Shown piece by piece: positions 63,841 to 64,000 of a stretch of 64,000 bases of DNA. The notes below the pieces were generated by a model. That model was not told where the DNA came from, did no database searches, and worked only from the letters and a program-made list of their open reading frames with translations. The DNA is from JBAVQS01 sp049694275. GTDB taxonomy: Bacteria; Chloroflexota; Anaerolineae; UBA4142; SHND01. The DNA lies in NCBI GenBank assembly GCA_049694275.1, contig JBAVQS010000198.1, positions 19,890-83,889 of the forward strand, in the 5' to 3' direction. The stretch's first letter is position 1. The number at the start of each line of letters is the position of its first letter. The position numbers and the translations under genes were made by a program.

Positions 63841-64000
63841 ATGGCCAAGTCGAAATTTGAACGAACCAAGCCGCATGTGAATATCGGCACGATCGGGCAC
63901 GTCGATCACGGCAAGACGACGCTGACGGCCGCGATCACCAAGGTGCTGGCGATGGGCAATCCCAATGTCCAGTTCAAGGCCTACGACCAGATCGACAACG
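63841..64000 (+). CDS. tuf: elongation factor Tu, N-terminal part (3' truncated by window)
   Basis: The first 53 codons are visible: MAKSKFERTKPHVNIGTIGH, then VDHGKTTLTAAITKVL with the GTP-binding P-loop, and IDN at the edge. AAGGGAG lies ten bases before the ATG. It is the usual last gene of the str operon, separated from fusA by a 130-base gap. Confidence 0.96.
   Translation, partial: MAKSKFERTKPHVNIGTIGHVDHGKTTLTAAITKVLAMGNPNVQFKAYDQIDN

Overview
The window looks like a chromosomal segment of a bacterium in or near the phylum Chloroflexota. This is inferred from gene content: many polytopic GT-C-type glycosyltransferases, a division/cell-wall (dcw) cluster with a Gram-positive-style order, a B12-dependent ribonucleotide reductase next to nrdR, a PdtaS/PdtaR-type two-component pair, and a str operon detached from rpoC. 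Several promoters match the sigma-70 consensus almost exactly (TTGACA, 16-18 nt, TATAAT). There is no phage, insertion sequence or CRISPR array. The only clear mobile element is an intein.

Layout. (1) 1-19.6 kb, all on +: an envelope-glycan region of GT-C membrane glycosyltransferases, a polyprenyl-phosphate-type GT2 enzyme, two GT4 enzymes, an AsnB-type amidotransferase, three methyltransferases, a flippase-like membrane protein and a Cache sensor module without an output domain. It ends at a strong bidirectional terminator. (2) 19.6-25.9 kb: housekeeping genes on both strands (zinc-ribbon membrane protein, AAC(3)-family acetyltransferase, fmt, recJ, Nudix, DUF167, coiled-coil zinc-ribbon protein). 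(3) 26.0-44.1 kb: the dcw cluster mraZ-rsmH-ftsL-like-ftsI-murF-mraY-murD-ftsW-murG-murC-(unknown membrane gene)-murB-ddl-ftsQ-ftsA-(40-codon small gene)-ftsZ. murE is absent. mraZ has a consensus promoter followed by MraZ-box-like repeats, and ftsZ has its own perfect promoter flanked by an inverted repeat. (4) 44.1-51.6 kb: a Yip1-family protein, nrdR with a promoter overlapped by two NrdR-box-like sites, nrdJ interrupted by a 363-residue intein exactly at the catalytic cysteine, tRNA-Pro(TGG), and a histidine kinase/ANTAR response regulator pair. (5) 51.7-55.6 kb, on -: a methyltransferase and two membrane proteins, one of them a paralogue of a gene at 2.4 kb. (6) 55.7-64 kb: rpoB with a long leader, then rpsL-rpsG-fusA-tuf from a separate promoter with a structured leader. 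rpoC is not here and tuf is cut by the window edge.

Together the genes cover lipid-linked glycan assembly, peptidoglycan precursor synthesis and septation, dNTP supply, and transcription/translation. The points most worth a second look are the active-site intein, the operator-like elements at mraZ, ftsZ and nrdR, the attenuator between nrdR and nrdJ, the small gene between ftsA and ftsZ, the unknown gene inside the mur cluster, the hairpin separating the murD ribosome-binding site from its start codon, and the unusual rpoB (no rpoC neighbour, two altered rifampicin-site residues and a large insertion).
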